From: Streptomyces minutiscleroticus
GTDB lineage: Bacteria; Actinomycetota; Actinomycetes; Streptomycetales; Streptomycetaceae
Direction: 5' to 3'
Assembly (NCBI RefSeq): GCF_014650875.1
Contig: NZ_BMVU01000001.1
Span: 1 to 64,000 of the forward strand
DNA: 64,000 bases
Positions 17,710 to 26,647 of this stretch are shown here, piece by piece (the stretch's first letter is position 1; every line of letters begins with the position of its first letter). A model generated the notes under the pieces. That model did not search any database, was not told where the DNA came from, and was given only the letters and a program-made list of their open reading frames with translations. The position numbers and the translations under genes are program-made.

Positions 17710-19056
17710 TCAGGTGAAGCGCAGCTCCGCGGGGTGCAGCGAGCGGCGCAGCAGCGGCAGCGAGGTGGCCGCCGCCAGCAGACCGCCGGCCAGGACGGCC
17801 GCCGGGACGAGCAGCGGCAGCGGCGACACGCCCCCGGCGCCGTGGAGAGCGCCGTAGCCCACGTACACCGCCGTGCCGCCGGCGGTCGCCGGCAGCAGCG
17901 CCGGGACCAGCGGCAGCGCCGTCTCCAGGAGGAGCGCCCGGACGAGGACCCCGCGCGGGACGCCCGCCGCGTGCTGCGCGGCCAGGCCCCGGCGCCGCGT
18001 GGCCAGCGACTCGGCGGTCCCCACCGCGACACCGGCCACGCCGATCAGCAGCGCCACCAGGACGGCGGCGCCCGCGAGGTCGATGCCGGTGGTGTAGAAG
18101 TCCAGGTCCGCGGCGTAGTGGCGGCCGTCGCGGTGCAGTTCCTCCAGCAGCACCTCCCGGACACCGACGAAGCCGACGCCCACCACCGTCACCAGCAGCA
18201 CGGCGGCGTGGGTGCGCGCGGCGGCCCACGGGTCGGCCCGCAGCCGTGCGGCCGCGATGAGGACCGCCGGGCCGCCGGTGCGCCGGCCGAGCCACCGGCC
18301 CGTGGCGCGGGCCGTGGCACCGGCCGTCCCCACCGCGCCCACGCCGGTCAGCGCCACCGCGCCGAACACCGCGAGCACCGGGGACAGGGACGACGACGGC
18401 GCTCCGGGTCCCCGGACGAGCTGCAGCAGGCCCGCCGCGCCCAGCGGCAGCACGGGCAGCACCAGGGCGAGCGCGCGGCCGCGGCCCCGGACCCCCCGCT
18501 CCCGCCGCACCCAGCCCAGCGGCGAGGCGACGACCCGGCGCAGCGCCACCGCGCCCACCAGCGAGGCCAGGACCGGAACACAGAGCGCCACGGCGGCGAA
18601 CCCGGCCCACAGCACGAGCGGCGGCCGGTGCCAGAACCGCAGCAGGAGCAGCGCGCCGAAGACGGCGGTGACCGCCGTCCCGGCCATGCAGGCCAGGCCG
18701 GTCTCCAGGGCGGCGATCCGCCGCACCCGGCCGGGCGCGGCCCCGGCCAGGCGCAGCCCGGCCAGCCGCCGGTCGCGGTGCACGGCCCCGATGCGGGCGC
18801 ACTGCCCGAGGAAGCCGAGCACCGGCACCAGCAGCAGCACCAGCACGAGGACCACGCCGGAGCGCTCCCCGGGGTGGTTCAGCAGGCCGGCGGCGTACGG
18901 AACGCGCACCTGGCCGCGCACGGAGGCGACCGCGACCGCAGCGAGGGCGAAGGCCGTGGCGAGGGCCGCGCCCAGCGCGGTGAGCAGCGCCCGCCACCCC
19001 TCCCGGCGGTCGGAGCCGCGTGTCAGCAGCCAGGCGAGCCGGAGGTCCGTCCTCAT
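17710..19056 (-). CDS. FtsX-like ABC transporter permease
   Basis: A 448-residue membrane protein with about eight to ten hydrophobic helices, in the arrangement of FtsX/MacB-type permeases: one helix near the N-terminus (about 25-45), a group of three at about 65-190, and a second FtsX core near the C-terminus (VLVALLIGVAGVAVGTAESLATRRRGLA). These permeases move lipids, peptides or drugs outward or transmit mechanical signals. ATG 19056 overlaps the ATPase stop (ATGA), so the two are coupled. It lacks the large extracellular domain of MacB. Substrate unknown. Confidence 0.88.
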   Translation of the reverse strand: MRTDLRLAWLLTRGSDRREGWRALLTALGAALATAFALAAVAVASVRGQVRVPYAAGLLNHPGERSGVVLVLVLLLVPVLGFLGQCARIGAVHRDRRLAGLRLAGAAPGRVRRIAALETGLACMAGTAVTAVFGALLLLRFWHRPPLVLWAGFAAVALCVPVLASLVGAVALRRVVASPLGWVRRERGVRGRGRALALVLPVLPLGAAGLLQLVRGPGAPSSSLSPVLAVFGAVALTGVGAVGTAGATARATGRWLGRRTGGPAVLIAAARLRADPWAAARTHAAVLLVTVVGVGFVGVREVLLEELHRDGRHYAADLDFYTTGIDLAGAAVLVALLIGVAGVAVGTAESLATRRRGLAAQHAAGVPRGVLVRALLLETALPLVPALLPATAGGTAVYVGYGALHGAGGVSPLPLLVPAAVLAGGLLAAATSLPLLRRSLHPAELRFT

Positions 19057-19769
19057 GCCCCGGCCTCCAGCAGTACGGCGTCGGCGTCGGCGCCGTCGGT
19101 GAGCACGGCGCCGTCCCGCAGCCGCACCTCGCGGTCCGCGTACGCCGCCACCTGCGCGTCGTGCGTGACGAGCAGCACGGACGTGCCGCACTCGCGCACG
19201 GTCCTGACCAGCGCGGTCATCACCTGCTCGCCCGCGAGGGAGTCCAGCGCGCCGGTCGGCTCGTCCGCGAACACCGCCTTCGGGCCGGTCACCAGCGCCC
19301 GCGCCAGCGCCACCCGCTGGGCCTGGCCGCCGCTCAGCTCCCCGGGCCGCGCCCCGGCCCGCTCCCGTACGCCGAACCGCTCCAGCCACTCGCCGGCCCG
19401 CTCCAGGGCCTCGGCCCGGGGCGCGCCCGCGAGCAGCAGCGGCAGCGCCACGTTGTCGGCCGCCGTCAACTCCGGGATCAGCTGTCCGAACTGGAACACC
19501 ACCCCGAACTCGGTGCGCCGCAGCGTGCTCAGCCGTTTCTCCGACGCCCGGTCGAGGCGCTCGGAGCCCCGGTGGACGACGGAGCCCTCGTCGGGGCGGA
19601 CGATGCCGGCCAGGCAGTGCAGCAGCGTGGACTTGCCGCTGCCGCTCGCCCCGGTGACGGCGAGGATCTCGCCCTGCCGCAGGACGACGGACGCGCCGCG
19701 CAGCGCCGGGGTGCCGCCGTACGTCTTGACCAGGCCACGGGCCGCGAGGAGCGGCGCTGGGTTGCTCAT
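19053..19769 (-). CDS. ABC transporter ATP-binding protein (LolD/MacB type)
   Basis: A 238-residue ATPase. Walker A is GASGSGKST, the Q-loop FQFGQLIPELT, signature LSGGQAQRVALARAL, Walker B VFADEP followed by TGALDS, and H-loop VTHD. It pairs with the downstream FtsX-like permease and overlaps both neighbours by 4 bases, giving one transcript: regulator, ATPase, permease. Transport direction is probably export, as for most PadR-controlled systems of this type. Confidence 0.93.
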   Translation of the reverse strand: MSNPAPLLAARGLVKTYGGTPALRGASVVLRQGEILAVTGASGSGKSTLLHCLAGIVRPDEGSVVHRGSERLDRASEKRLSTLRRTEFGVVFQFGQLIPELTAADNVALPLLLAGAPRAEALERAGEWLERFGVRERAGARPGELSGGQAQRVALARALVTGPKAVFADEPTGALDSLAGEQVMTALVRTVRECGTSVLLVTHDAQVAAYADREVRLRDGAVLTDGADADAVLLEAGA

Positions 19770-20299
19770 GCTGGGTGGACCTCCGCGGTCAGGGTGGTGA
19801 GCCGGGCCGCGGTGGTGGTCATCCAGCGCAGGTCGGCGTCGAGGTGGGACAGGGCGTAGTCGGCGGACAGGACGGTCGCGAGGTCGGCGCCCGGCGCGGT
19901 CTTGACCGCGGTGAGCTCCCGCATCCGCGCCATGTGCGCCTCCCGCTGCGCCCGCAGGTAGCCGGCCGGGTCGGCCGAGGCGAGGATCGAGACGACGACC
20001 TTGGCGAAGATCTCGTTCGTCACGAAGGGCGCGGGCGGGGCGACCTCCCCGGTCCAGCGGGCCAGTTCCCGCGCGCCCTCGTCGGTGGACCGGTACAGCG
20101 TCCGCTCGGGACCGCCGTCCGAGTCCGTGCCGTCGACCTCGGCGAGGCCGTCGCGGACCAGGCGCTGGAGGGTCGTGTAGACCTGGCCGTAGGCCAGCGG
20201 ACGGGCCTGCGGGAAGCGTTCGTCGTGGCGTCGCTTGAGGTCGTAGCCGTGGCTCGGCCCTCCGGCGAGCAGTCCCAGCAGGATGTGACGGGTGCTCAT
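19766..20299 (-). CDS. PadR-family transcriptional regulator
   Basis: A 177-residue regulator with the PadR winged helix: MSTRHILLGLLAGGPSHGYDLKR, then AYGQVYTTLQRLVRDGLAEV and the wing GPERTLYRSTDEG. The C-terminal half is the helical Vir_C/PadR_C dimerisation domain. ATG 20299 gives the canonical start; ATG 20308 is in frame and 3 codons longer. Its stop overlaps the ATPase start, so the regulator is the first gene of the exporter operon. An AT-rich palindrome just upstream is the probable autoregulatory operator. The inducing ligand is unknown. Confidence 0.92.
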   Translation of the reverse strand: MSTRHILLGLLAGGPSHGYDLKRRHDERFPQARPLAYGQVYTTLQRLVRDGLAEVDGTDSDGGPERTLYRSTDEGARELARWTGEVAPPAPFVTNEIFAKVVVSILASADPAGYLRAQREAHMARMRELTAVKTAPGADLATVLSADYALSHLDADLRWMTTTAARLTTLTAEVHPA

Positions 20300-20309
20300 G
20301 CCGATCATT

Positions 20310-20337
20310 ATGTACTCGGTATATGTACTGAGTACAT
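20310..20337 (-). promoter_or_regulatory. Palindromic PadR operator and promoter
   Basis: A 15-bp perfect palindrome, ATGTACT-G-AGTACAT (20323-20337), preceded by another ATGTACT half-site (20310-20316). It is an AT-rich island immediately before the PadR start, and ATGTA...TACAT patterns are typical PadR operators. CATAAT at its edge may be the -10 box. Confidence 0.75.
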
Positions 20338-20352
20338 AGTGGAGCCGGGAAA

Positions 20353-20390
20353 ACCCGCCGGGCGGGCACCGTCGTGCGCGCCCGGCGGGT
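20353..20390 (-). terminator. Hairpin downstream of the GH84 gene start-side neighbour
   Basis: A 12-bp perfect stem (20353-20364 with 20379-20390), 14-base loop. It follows the leftward GH84 gene (which ends at 20435) and precedes the PadR promoter, so it should stop readthrough into the exporter operon. Confidence 0.7.
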
Positions 20391-20434
20391 CCGTCCCCGC
20401 TCGGGCGGTGGGTCCGTTCCTGCGCGGGCGGTGG

Positions 20435-23400
20435 CTACTCCGCCACCGCGTACACCTCGGCCGACCACAGGGAGATCCCGTACCGTGTCGCCCTCTTGTC
20501 GCCCTGGACGCGGACGAAGCGGGTGTCGCGGGCGTCCATGCCGATCGAGGCGCGGCCCTCGGTGCCGTGGTCGACCGTGGCCGCCGTGCGCCAGGTGCGG
20601 CCGTCGGCCGAGACCTGGACGCGGTACCGCGAGGCGTACGCCTCCTGCCAGCGCAGCACCACCCGGCCGACGCGCGCCGGCCGCGCCAGCTCCACCTGCC
20701 ACCAGGCGCCGTCCTCGGCGGGGGAGGACCAGCGGGTGTCCCGCTCGCCGTCGTTCGCGGCGGACGCCGGGAAGTCGTCCGTCTCGTCGCCCGACGAGGA
20801 CGCCGTGCCGGCGCGCGCGAGGTCGGGGCCCGCGGTGCGCGGGTAGGCGCGCAGGGTCAGCGTGCGCTCCTCCTCCCCGAAGGCGACGGTCACCCTGTAC
20901 ACGCCGGCGGGCGTGTCCGCGGGGACCTCGATCTCGACGGGCACGTCCACCGCGGTGCCGCGCGGCAGCGTCGACCTCTTCGGCACGCGCGCCCCGATGC
21001 CCGCGGGCGCCTCGACCCTCAGGCTGCCGTCGACGTCGGAGGGGCGCTGCGGCGTCAGCCGGGCCGTCACCCGCACCCGGCCGCCGAGTTCGACGTCCGC
21101 CTCGGGCTCCGGCAGCTCCAGGGATGCCTCGGGCGTGTCCGCGTACCAGGGGATCAGGTGCCGGACGCGGGCGGGCGCCGGGCCCGTGACGCGGACCGCG
21201 TCGGCGCGCAGGCCGCCCGTGACCGCGATCTCCGTCGCGCCGCCGGTGTCCAGGGCGCCGACGGGGAGCCAGCCCGCGTCCGGCAGGCGCACCTCGACCG
21301 TGCCGGTGGTGCCCGGGTCGGACAGCACGGTGACGGCGGACAGCGTGCGCGTGCGCGACAGGTGGACGGTGCGGCCGCCGGCGGCGGGGGCGCGGCCGGC
21401 CGCCGGTTCGCCGTCGATGCCCGACCACCGCTCGTACGCCTGTGCCGCGCGCTCCAGGAAGGGGTCCAGGACGCCCTCGCCGACCGTCACCCGGTCCGCC
21501 TTCAGCGCGCCGCGCAACTCCTTCAGGGTCAGGTACTCCCGCCAGGCCGCCGTGGTGTCGCCCGCGGACTGGGCGCCGAGCATGTCCACGGCGTGCTCGC
21601 CCGCCGCGCCGTAGCGCGCGAGCCGGTTCGCCCAGGGCGCCACCTCGGACGCGAGCGGGCCGCCCAGCCCGGCGGGCACGTCGCGCAGCACGCCGAACGC
21701 GGCGCGCAGCCGGCGGGCCGCCTCGCCGTCCGGCCCGGCACCGGCCGCCCCGGCGCGGTCCGCTCCGGTGCCGCCCGGCGCGGTGCCCGCCGCCGTGTCC
21801 GGCTCGGTGCGCGCCTGCCAGAACTCCTCGATCAGCGGCCGCAGGTACGCCGACTCCTCGCCGCCCAGGACGGACGAGGCGGCGTTCGCGGCCAGCGCCC
21901 GTACGGCCCGCCGGCGCCCGGAGTCGTCGCCCGCGAGGTCCTCGACGGCGGCCCGCCAGGACTCCTGGGGGCGGTAGGCGCGCGGGTTCCAGGCGTAGTC
22001 GGCGGCGGTGAACAGCGGGATGCGGGACGCCTCGGCCTGCTGCATCGCGTTGGCGAGCAGCGCGGCGGAACCGGCGGCCACGGCCGGCTCGCGGCCCGTG
22101 TAGGGGCCGAGGAAGATCCGGTCCTGCGCGTAGTCGTTGACCGGGTAGTTGTCCATGGTGACCAGCGGGTGCGCGAACGCCGAACGGGCCTCGGCCAGTT
22201 CACGGCCGGTGATGGTCCTCGGGACGACGCCCACGCCCGTCCAGGCCACCTCCACGTCCTCGCCCAGCGCGCCCGCCAGGGTCTTCCGGTACGCGGTCGC
22301 GCCGTCCTGGTAGTACTCGGTCGGCATCAGCGACAGCGCCGCCGCGCCCGGGTGGCGGGCCTTCAGGTGGCGGGCCACGGCGTTCGCGACCTCGGCGTGC
22401 GCCCGCGCGGCCGCCTCCGGGCCCGACCCGAACCGCCTCACGTCCTCCTCGCAGCCCCACTCGCTGTAGCTGACGTCCTGGAACTGGAGCTGGAAGGCGC
22501 GCACCCCCAGCGCCCACATCGCGTCCAGCTTGCGGTTCAGCGCCCGGACGTCGGCGGCGGAGGACAGGCACATCGCCTGGCCGGGGGCCACGGTCCAGGC
22601 CAGCGTCACGTGGTTGCGGCGGGCCCGGTCCGCCAGCTCGCGGAAGTCCGCGCGCTGGTTTGCCGGGTAGGCCTCGCGCCAGCGCGCCTGCCGGTAGAGG
22701 TCGTCGCCGGGCGCGTACAGGTAGCGGTTCTGCTTGGTGCGGCCCAGGAAGTCCAGCTGCGCCAGGCGCTGCTCCTGGGTCCAGGGCGTGCCGTAGAAGC
22801 CCTCGGTGACGCCGCGGACGGCGGCGACCGGCCAGTCGCGCACGACCACCCCGGTGACGCGGCGCCCGTCGAGGAGCTGCCGCAGCGTCTGCACCGCGTG
22901 GAACAGCCCGTCCCCGCCGACGCCCGCCATCGCGACCGTGTCCCGGCCGTCGACCCGGCCGACCGCGAGCCGGTAGCCGCCGGAGGGCAGGTCGGCGCGC
23001 GGCGTCGCGCCCAGCGCGGTGAGCGCCTTGTTCAGTACGGAGGTCCCCGCCGTCGACGGGGCGGCGGAGGAGCGCGGGCCGGGCACGCCGGCCGCACCGG
23101 GCCCCGGGGGGACCGTCCGCGTACCGATGGCGTGCGAACCGTCCTGCGCCGCGCTCCCCGGATGCCCGCCGAAGTCGTACGCCCCTCGTACGCTCCTGGC
23201 CGCCGTCTCGTCACCCGCACGGACCACCAGGGCGCCGGGCGGCAGCGGCTCGTCCTCGCCCAGGGTGACGACGCGCCGCGCCCCGGCCTCCGCCAGCAGC
23301 GTCCGCAGCGCCTCGACGGCGTACGGATCGGCCGCCTCGCCGGCGACCAGCGCGACCTCGTCGGTCACGGTGACCGCCGCACCGGTCGCGCGCAGCGACT

Positions 23401-23590
23401 GCGGGCGCGGCCACACCGCGGGCTGCGCGCTCCGCGCCGCCGGGTCCTCCGCCCGGCCATCGGGCGAGGCCGCCGGCGCCGTGCCGGGCGCCGCCGGCGC
23501 CGCGGCCGCGTCACCGGCCGCTCCGCCGAGCGCGCCCGCGACGACGGCGAACGCGAGCGCCGCCGCTCCTCCGCTGCGTCGGACCCGCAC
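20435..23590 (-). CDS. Secreted GH84 beta-N-acetylhexosaminidase with CBM32 domain
   Basis: A 1051-residue exported enzyme. A signal peptide (about residues 1-30, Ala-rich) precedes a GH20b-like N-terminal domain, then the GH84 barrel starting with RGVTEGFYGTPWT, a helical region, an NEW3/NPCBM-associated beta domain and a C-terminal F5/8-type (CBM32) domain. GH84 enzymes remove beta-linked GlcNAc by substrate-assisted catalysis using two adjacent aspartates. Here the site reads FQLQFQDVSYSEW: Gln371-Asp372, so the first aspartate of the pair is replaced. GTG 23590 has GGAGGAGGGGG upstream. The substrate may be chitin fragments, peptidoglycan or glycoprotein GlcNAc. Confidence 0.9.
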   Translation of the reverse strand: MRVRRSGGAAALAFAVVAGALGGAAGDAAAAPAAPGTAPAASPDGRAEDPAARSAQPAVWPRPQSLRATGAAVTVTDEVALVAGEAADPYAVEALRTLLAEAGARRVVTLGEDEPLPPGALVVRAGDETAARSVRGAYDFGGHPGSAAQDGSHAIGTRTVPPGPGAAGVPGPRSSAAPSTAGTSVLNKALTALGATPRADLPSGGYRLAVGRVDGRDTVAMAGVGGDGLFHAVQTLRQLLDGRRVTGVVVRDWPVAAVRGVTEGFYGTPWTQEQRLAQLDFLGRTKQNRYLYAPGDDLYRQARWREAYPANQRADFRELADRARRNHVTLAWTVAPGQAMCLSSAADVRALNRKLDAMWALGVRAFQLQFQDVSYSEWGCEEDVRRFGSGPEAAARAHAEVANAVARHLKARHPGAAALSLMPTEYYQDGATAYRKTLAGALGEDVEVAWTGVGVVPRTITGRELAEARSAFAHPLVTMDNYPVNDYAQDRIFLGPYTGREPAVAAGSAALLANAMQQAEASRIPLFTAADYAWNPRAYRPQESWRAAVEDLAGDDSGRRRAVRALAANAASSVLGGEESAYLRPLIEEFWQARTEPDTAAGTAPGGTGADRAGAAGAGPDGEAARRLRAAFGVLRDVPAGLGGPLASEVAPWANRLARYGAAGEHAVDMLGAQSAGDTTAAWREYLTLKELRGALKADRVTVGEGVLDPFLERAAQAYERWSGIDGEPAAGRAPAAGGRTVHLSRTRTLSAVTVLSDPGTTGTVEVRLPDAGWLPVGALDTGGATEIAVTGGLRADAVRVTGPAPARVRHLIPWYADTPEASLELPEPEADVELGGRVRVTARLTPQRPSDVDGSLRVEAPAGIGARVPKRSTLPRGTAVDVPVEIEVPADTPAGVYRVTVAFGEEERTLTLRAYPRTAGPDLARAGTASSSGDETDDFPASAANDGERDTRWSSPAEDGAWWQVELARPARVGRVVLRWQEAYASRYRVQVSADGRTWRTAATVDHGTEGRASIGMDARDTRFVRVQGDKRATRYGISLWSAEVYAVAE

Positions 23591-23647
23591 AGCCCCCTCC
23601 TCCGGCAGTTCGTCCCCCTGGTCCCGGACCCGCCGGAACGGCACGAC

Positions 23648-23673
23648 GACACCACTGACCCGGTGGAGGTGTC
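23648..23673 (-). promoter_or_regulatory. Possible operator upstream of the GH84 gene
   Basis: An inverted repeat with GACACC and GGTGTC arms, overlapping a TTGACA hexamer read on the minus strand. It lies about 60 bases before the GH84 start. It does not match the DasR consensus closely. Regulator unknown. Confidence 0.3.
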
Positions 23674-23882
23674 AACGACAGTGGCCGATGTGCCGCGATT
23701 GCACCGAGGTGCCCCCGCCCCTGTGCGAAGAGTGACCGAACGTACGTGTTTGGTGATTGCCCCCGCGCGGCACAGAATGTGACCAGAGCCACGTTGCGCG
23801 TTCGGTCGCGTCTGCGAACGCGTCCATTGGGTAGGGCTGTCCACACCCGCGAAGCCGTACGACGACCTCACAGGAGGCCCCC

Positions 23883-24173
23883 GTGTCCGCATCGGCACAG
23901 CTTCTGCTCTCGGCACTCTCCAAACAGCCGGCGGGTCCGGACGTCGAGAACGTCCTGCCCGCCACCACCGACGTCGCACCCGACGTGTGCGTCTTCAGCG
24001 CCGAGGGGAACTGCGCCGAGACCCCGCTGACCAGCGAGCCGCCGATGTCCGACGCCGAGCCCCTGACCAGCGAACCGCCGCTCGCCGACGCGGCCCACCT
24101 GACCAGCGAGCCCGTCTCCGCCGGCGCCGCGGAACCCGGTCTCCACCTCGACTCCGACCCCTCGGGGATGTAG
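23883..24173 (+). CDS. 96-residue acidic peptide with PLTSEP repeats, coupled to malQ
   Basis: I do not recognise this family. GTG 23883 has AGGAGG at good spacing, and its stop codon directly abuts the malQ ATG at 24174, so the two are probably co-translated. The product begins MSASAQLLLSALSKQ, then an acidic, Ser/Thr/Pro-rich tail with two cysteines (DVCVFSAEGNCAET) and three LTSEP repeats (PLTSEPPM, PLTSEPPL, HLTSEPVS). There is no signal peptide or membrane segment. A leader-plus-core layout as in ribosomal peptide precursors is possible, but no modifying enzyme is adjacent. Confidence 0.65.
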   Translation: MSASAQLLLSALSKQPAGPDVENVLPATTDVAPDVCVFSAEGNCAETPLTSEPPMSDAEPLTSEPPLADAAHLTSEPVSAGAAEPGLHLDSDPSGM

Positions 24174-26627
24174 ATGGCGCTGTCCCGGCTCGCCGCCCTG
24201 CACGGCGTCGCCACTTCCTACCAGCCCTCGCCGGACCGCACGGTGGAGGCCTCCGAGGCCGCCGTCGTCGCGGCGCTCGCCGCCCTCGGCGTCGACGCGA
24301 GCACGCCCGAGGCCGTGCAGGCGGCCCTGGACGCCGCGGAGGAACGGCGGCGCGGCCGGCTGCTGCCGCCGACCGTCGTGATCTGGAGCGCGACCGCGCC
24401 GCTGTCCGCGTCCGCGTCACCGCCCGGGCCCGCCGCGGACGAGACCGCGGCATCCGCCGCGCACGGGTCCGCTCCCGCCGCACATGGTCCCGCGACCGCC
24501 GCGGGCGGTCCCGCTTCCGTCGTCGGCGGGTCCGGGTCCGCCGCGGACGGTCCCGCGACCGGCGCCGACCCTCACACTTCCGCCGGTGGTTCCGCGTCCG
24601 TCGCGGACACCCCCGCTTCCGCCGCCGACGGGCCCGCGTCCGCCGCGGACGAGGCCGCCTCCGGCGCCGTCGGCTCCGCCTCCCCCGCCGGTGGTTCCGC
24701 CCCGTCCTCCGCAGGCGGCCCCGGGGATCCCGCGCCGCGCGACGAACTCCCCGCGGCCCTCACCGCGCTGCCGCCGGGCACCCGGCTGCGCGTCGAGACC
24801 GAGCAGGGCGACGTCCGCACCTCCGTCGAGGGGCTCCCGCTCGGCGTCCACCGCGTACGGGCCACCGCGCCCGACGGCCGGACCGCGGACGCCCACCTCG
24901 TCGTCGCCCCCGCCCGGCTGCCCGCGGCGCCCGGCCGCTCGTACGGGCTCCTCGTCCAGCTGTACTCCCTGTTCTCGTCCCGCTCCTGGGGCATGGGCGA
25001 CCTCGGGGACCTGGCCGAGCTGAGCGCCTGGGCGGGACGGTCGCTCGGCGCCGGGTTCGTGCAGGTCAACCCGTTGCACGCGGCCGTGCCCGGCACGCCC
25101 ACCGACCCCTCGCCCTACCGGCCGTCCTCGCGCCGCTACCCCGACCCCGTGCACCTGCGCGTCGAGGACGTCCCCGAGTACGCCTACCTCTCCGGCGACT
25201 CCCGCGCGCGCGTGCGGGCCCTCACCGAGCGGGCGGAGCGGCTGCGCGAGTCCGTGCTGCACAAGGGCACGCTGATCGACCGCGACGCCGTGTGGGACCT
25301 CAAGCGCCAGGCGCTGGAGCTGGTGCACGAGGTGCCGCTCGGGCCCGGCCGGCGCGCCGCCTACTGCGACTTCCTCGCCGACGAGGGCCGGGCCCTGGAG
25401 GACCACGCCACCTGGTACGCCCTCGCCGAGGAGTACGGCTCCGACTGGCAGAACTGGCCCGAGGGCCTGCGCGACCCGCGCTCGCCGCAGACCGCCCGGG
25501 CCCGCGGCGCGCTCCGGGACCGCGTCGACTTCCACTGCCGGCTCGCCTGGCTCACCGACGCCCAGCTCGGCGCCGCCCAGCGTGCCGCGCGCGACGCCGG
25601 CATGCCGATCGGACTCGTGCACGACCTGGCCGTCGGCGTGCACCCCGGCGGTGCCGACGCCTGGGCCCAGCAGGAGTTCTTCGCGGGCGGCATGTCGGTC
25701 GGCGCGCCCCCGGACGCCTTCAACGCCCGGGGCCAGGACTGGGGACTGCCGCCCTGGCGCCCCGACCGCCTCGCCGAGTCCGGCTACGCCCCCTACCGCC
25801 GGCTGCTGCGGGCGCTGCTCCGCAACGCGGGCGCCCTGCGCATCGACCACGTCATGGGCCTGTTCCGGCTCTGGTGGATCCCGCAGGGGCAGCCCCCGAC
25901 GGAGGGCACGTACGTCCACTACGACGCCGAGGCCATGCTCGCCGTGCTCGCCCTGGAGGCGTACCGGGCGGGCGCCCTGGTCATCGGAGAGGACCTCGGC
26001 ACCGTCGAGCCGGGCGTGCGCGAGACGCTGCAGAGGCGCGGCGTGCTCGGCACCTCCGTCCTGTGGTTCGAACGGGACTGGGAGCGCGACGGGCTGCCGC
26101 TGCCGCCCGAGCGCTGGCGCGCCGACTGCCTGGCCACCGCCACCACCCACGACCTGCCGTCCACCGCGTCCCGGCTCACCGGCGACCACGTCGAACTGCG
26201 GCACGGTCTCGGGCTGCTGACCCGGCCGCTGGAGGAGGAGCGCGCCGAGGCCGCCGCCGACGTGCGGGAGTGGCTGGCGGTGCTCAGCCGGCTCGGGCTC
26301 CTCCAAGGGGCCGGCGGCGGGCTCTCGCAGGCGTGCGAGGAGGCCCAGATCCAGGCCGTGCACCGGTTCCTGCTGCGCACCCCGGCCCGGATGGTCGGCG
26401 TCTGGCTGCCCGACGCGGTGGGCGACCGCCGGCCGCAGAACCTGCCGGGCACCTGGGACCAGTACCCGAACTGGCGGCTGCCGATCGCGGACGCCGACGG
26501 CCGCCCGGTCACGCTGGAGGAGCTCGCCGCCTCGCCCCGGCTGCACGCGCTGATCGACGTTCTGCGCGACCGTTCCGGCGACCGCGGCGGTCCCCGTACG
26601 GCACCCCCGGACGCGCGGGTCGATTAG
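24174..26627 (+). CDS. malQ: 4-alpha-glucanotransferase (amylomaltase, GH77) with disordered insert
   Basis: An 817-residue enzyme that transfers alpha-1,4-glucan segments between maltodextrins and glycogen-type acceptors. The GH77 catalytic residues are visible: nucleophile Asp558 in RIDHVMGLFR, acid/base Glu606 in IGEDLGTV and Asp660 in THDLPSTA. An N-terminal domain of about 75 residues precedes a roughly 110-residue Ala/Ser/Gly/Asp-rich low-complexity insert (about 78-188, DNA 24408-24735), then a beta domain (PPGTRLRVETEQGDV) and the barrel. Usual MalQ proteins of this group are about 700 residues, so the insert accounts for the extra length. ATG 24174 abuts the previous stop. Confidence 0.93.
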   Translation: MALSRLAALHGVATSYQPSPDRTVEASEAAVVAALAALGVDASTPEAVQAALDAAEERRRGRLLPPTVVIWSATAPLSASASPPGPAADETAASAAHGSAPAAHGPATAAGGPASVVGGSGSAADGPATGADPHTSAGGSASVADTPASAADGPASAADEAASGAVGSASPAGGSAPSSAGGPGDPAPRDELPAALTALPPGTRLRVETEQGDVRTSVEGLPLGVHRVRATAPDGRTADAHLVVAPARLPAAPGRSYGLLVQLYSLFSSRSWGMGDLGDLAELSAWAGRSLGAGFVQVNPLHAAVPGTPTDPSPYRPSSRRYPDPVHLRVEDVPEYAYLSGDSRARVRALTERAERLRESVLHKGTLIDRDAVWDLKRQALELVHEVPLGPGRRAAYCDFLADEGRALEDHATWYALAEEYGSDWQNWPEGLRDPRSPQTARARGALRDRVDFHCRLAWLTDAQLGAAQRAARDAGMPIGLVHDLAVGVHPGGADAWAQQEFFAGGMSVGAPPDAFNARGQDWGLPPWRPDRLAESGYAPYRRLLRALLRNAGALRIDHVMGLFRLWWIPQGQPPTEGTYVHYDAEAMLAVLALEAYRAGALVIGEDLGTVEPGVRETLQRRGVLGTSVLWFERDWERDGLPLPPERWRADCLATATTHDLPSTASRLTGDHVELRHGLGLLTRPLEEERAEAAADVREWLAVLSRLGLLQGAGGGLSQACEEAQIQAVHRFLLRTPARMVGVWLPDAVGDRRPQNLPGTWDQYPNWRLPIADADGRPVTLEELAASPRLHALIDVLRDRSGDRGGPRTAPPDARVD

Positions 26628-26647
26628 GGGTTCGCTACTTTTGCACT

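Noticed and set aside
13187..23590. A GlcNAc catabolic gene cluster spanning GH4-kinase and GH84 genes
   Set aside because: Unrelated genes (MscS, HNH, exporter) and terminators separate the two sets, and no common DasR-type site is visible; the shared theme may be chance.
23672..24214. Minus-strand frame of 180 codons opposite the 96-residue peptide gene
   Set aside because: No ribosome site; it covers the promoter regions of two divergent genes. The plus-strand frame has the good start and abuts malQ.
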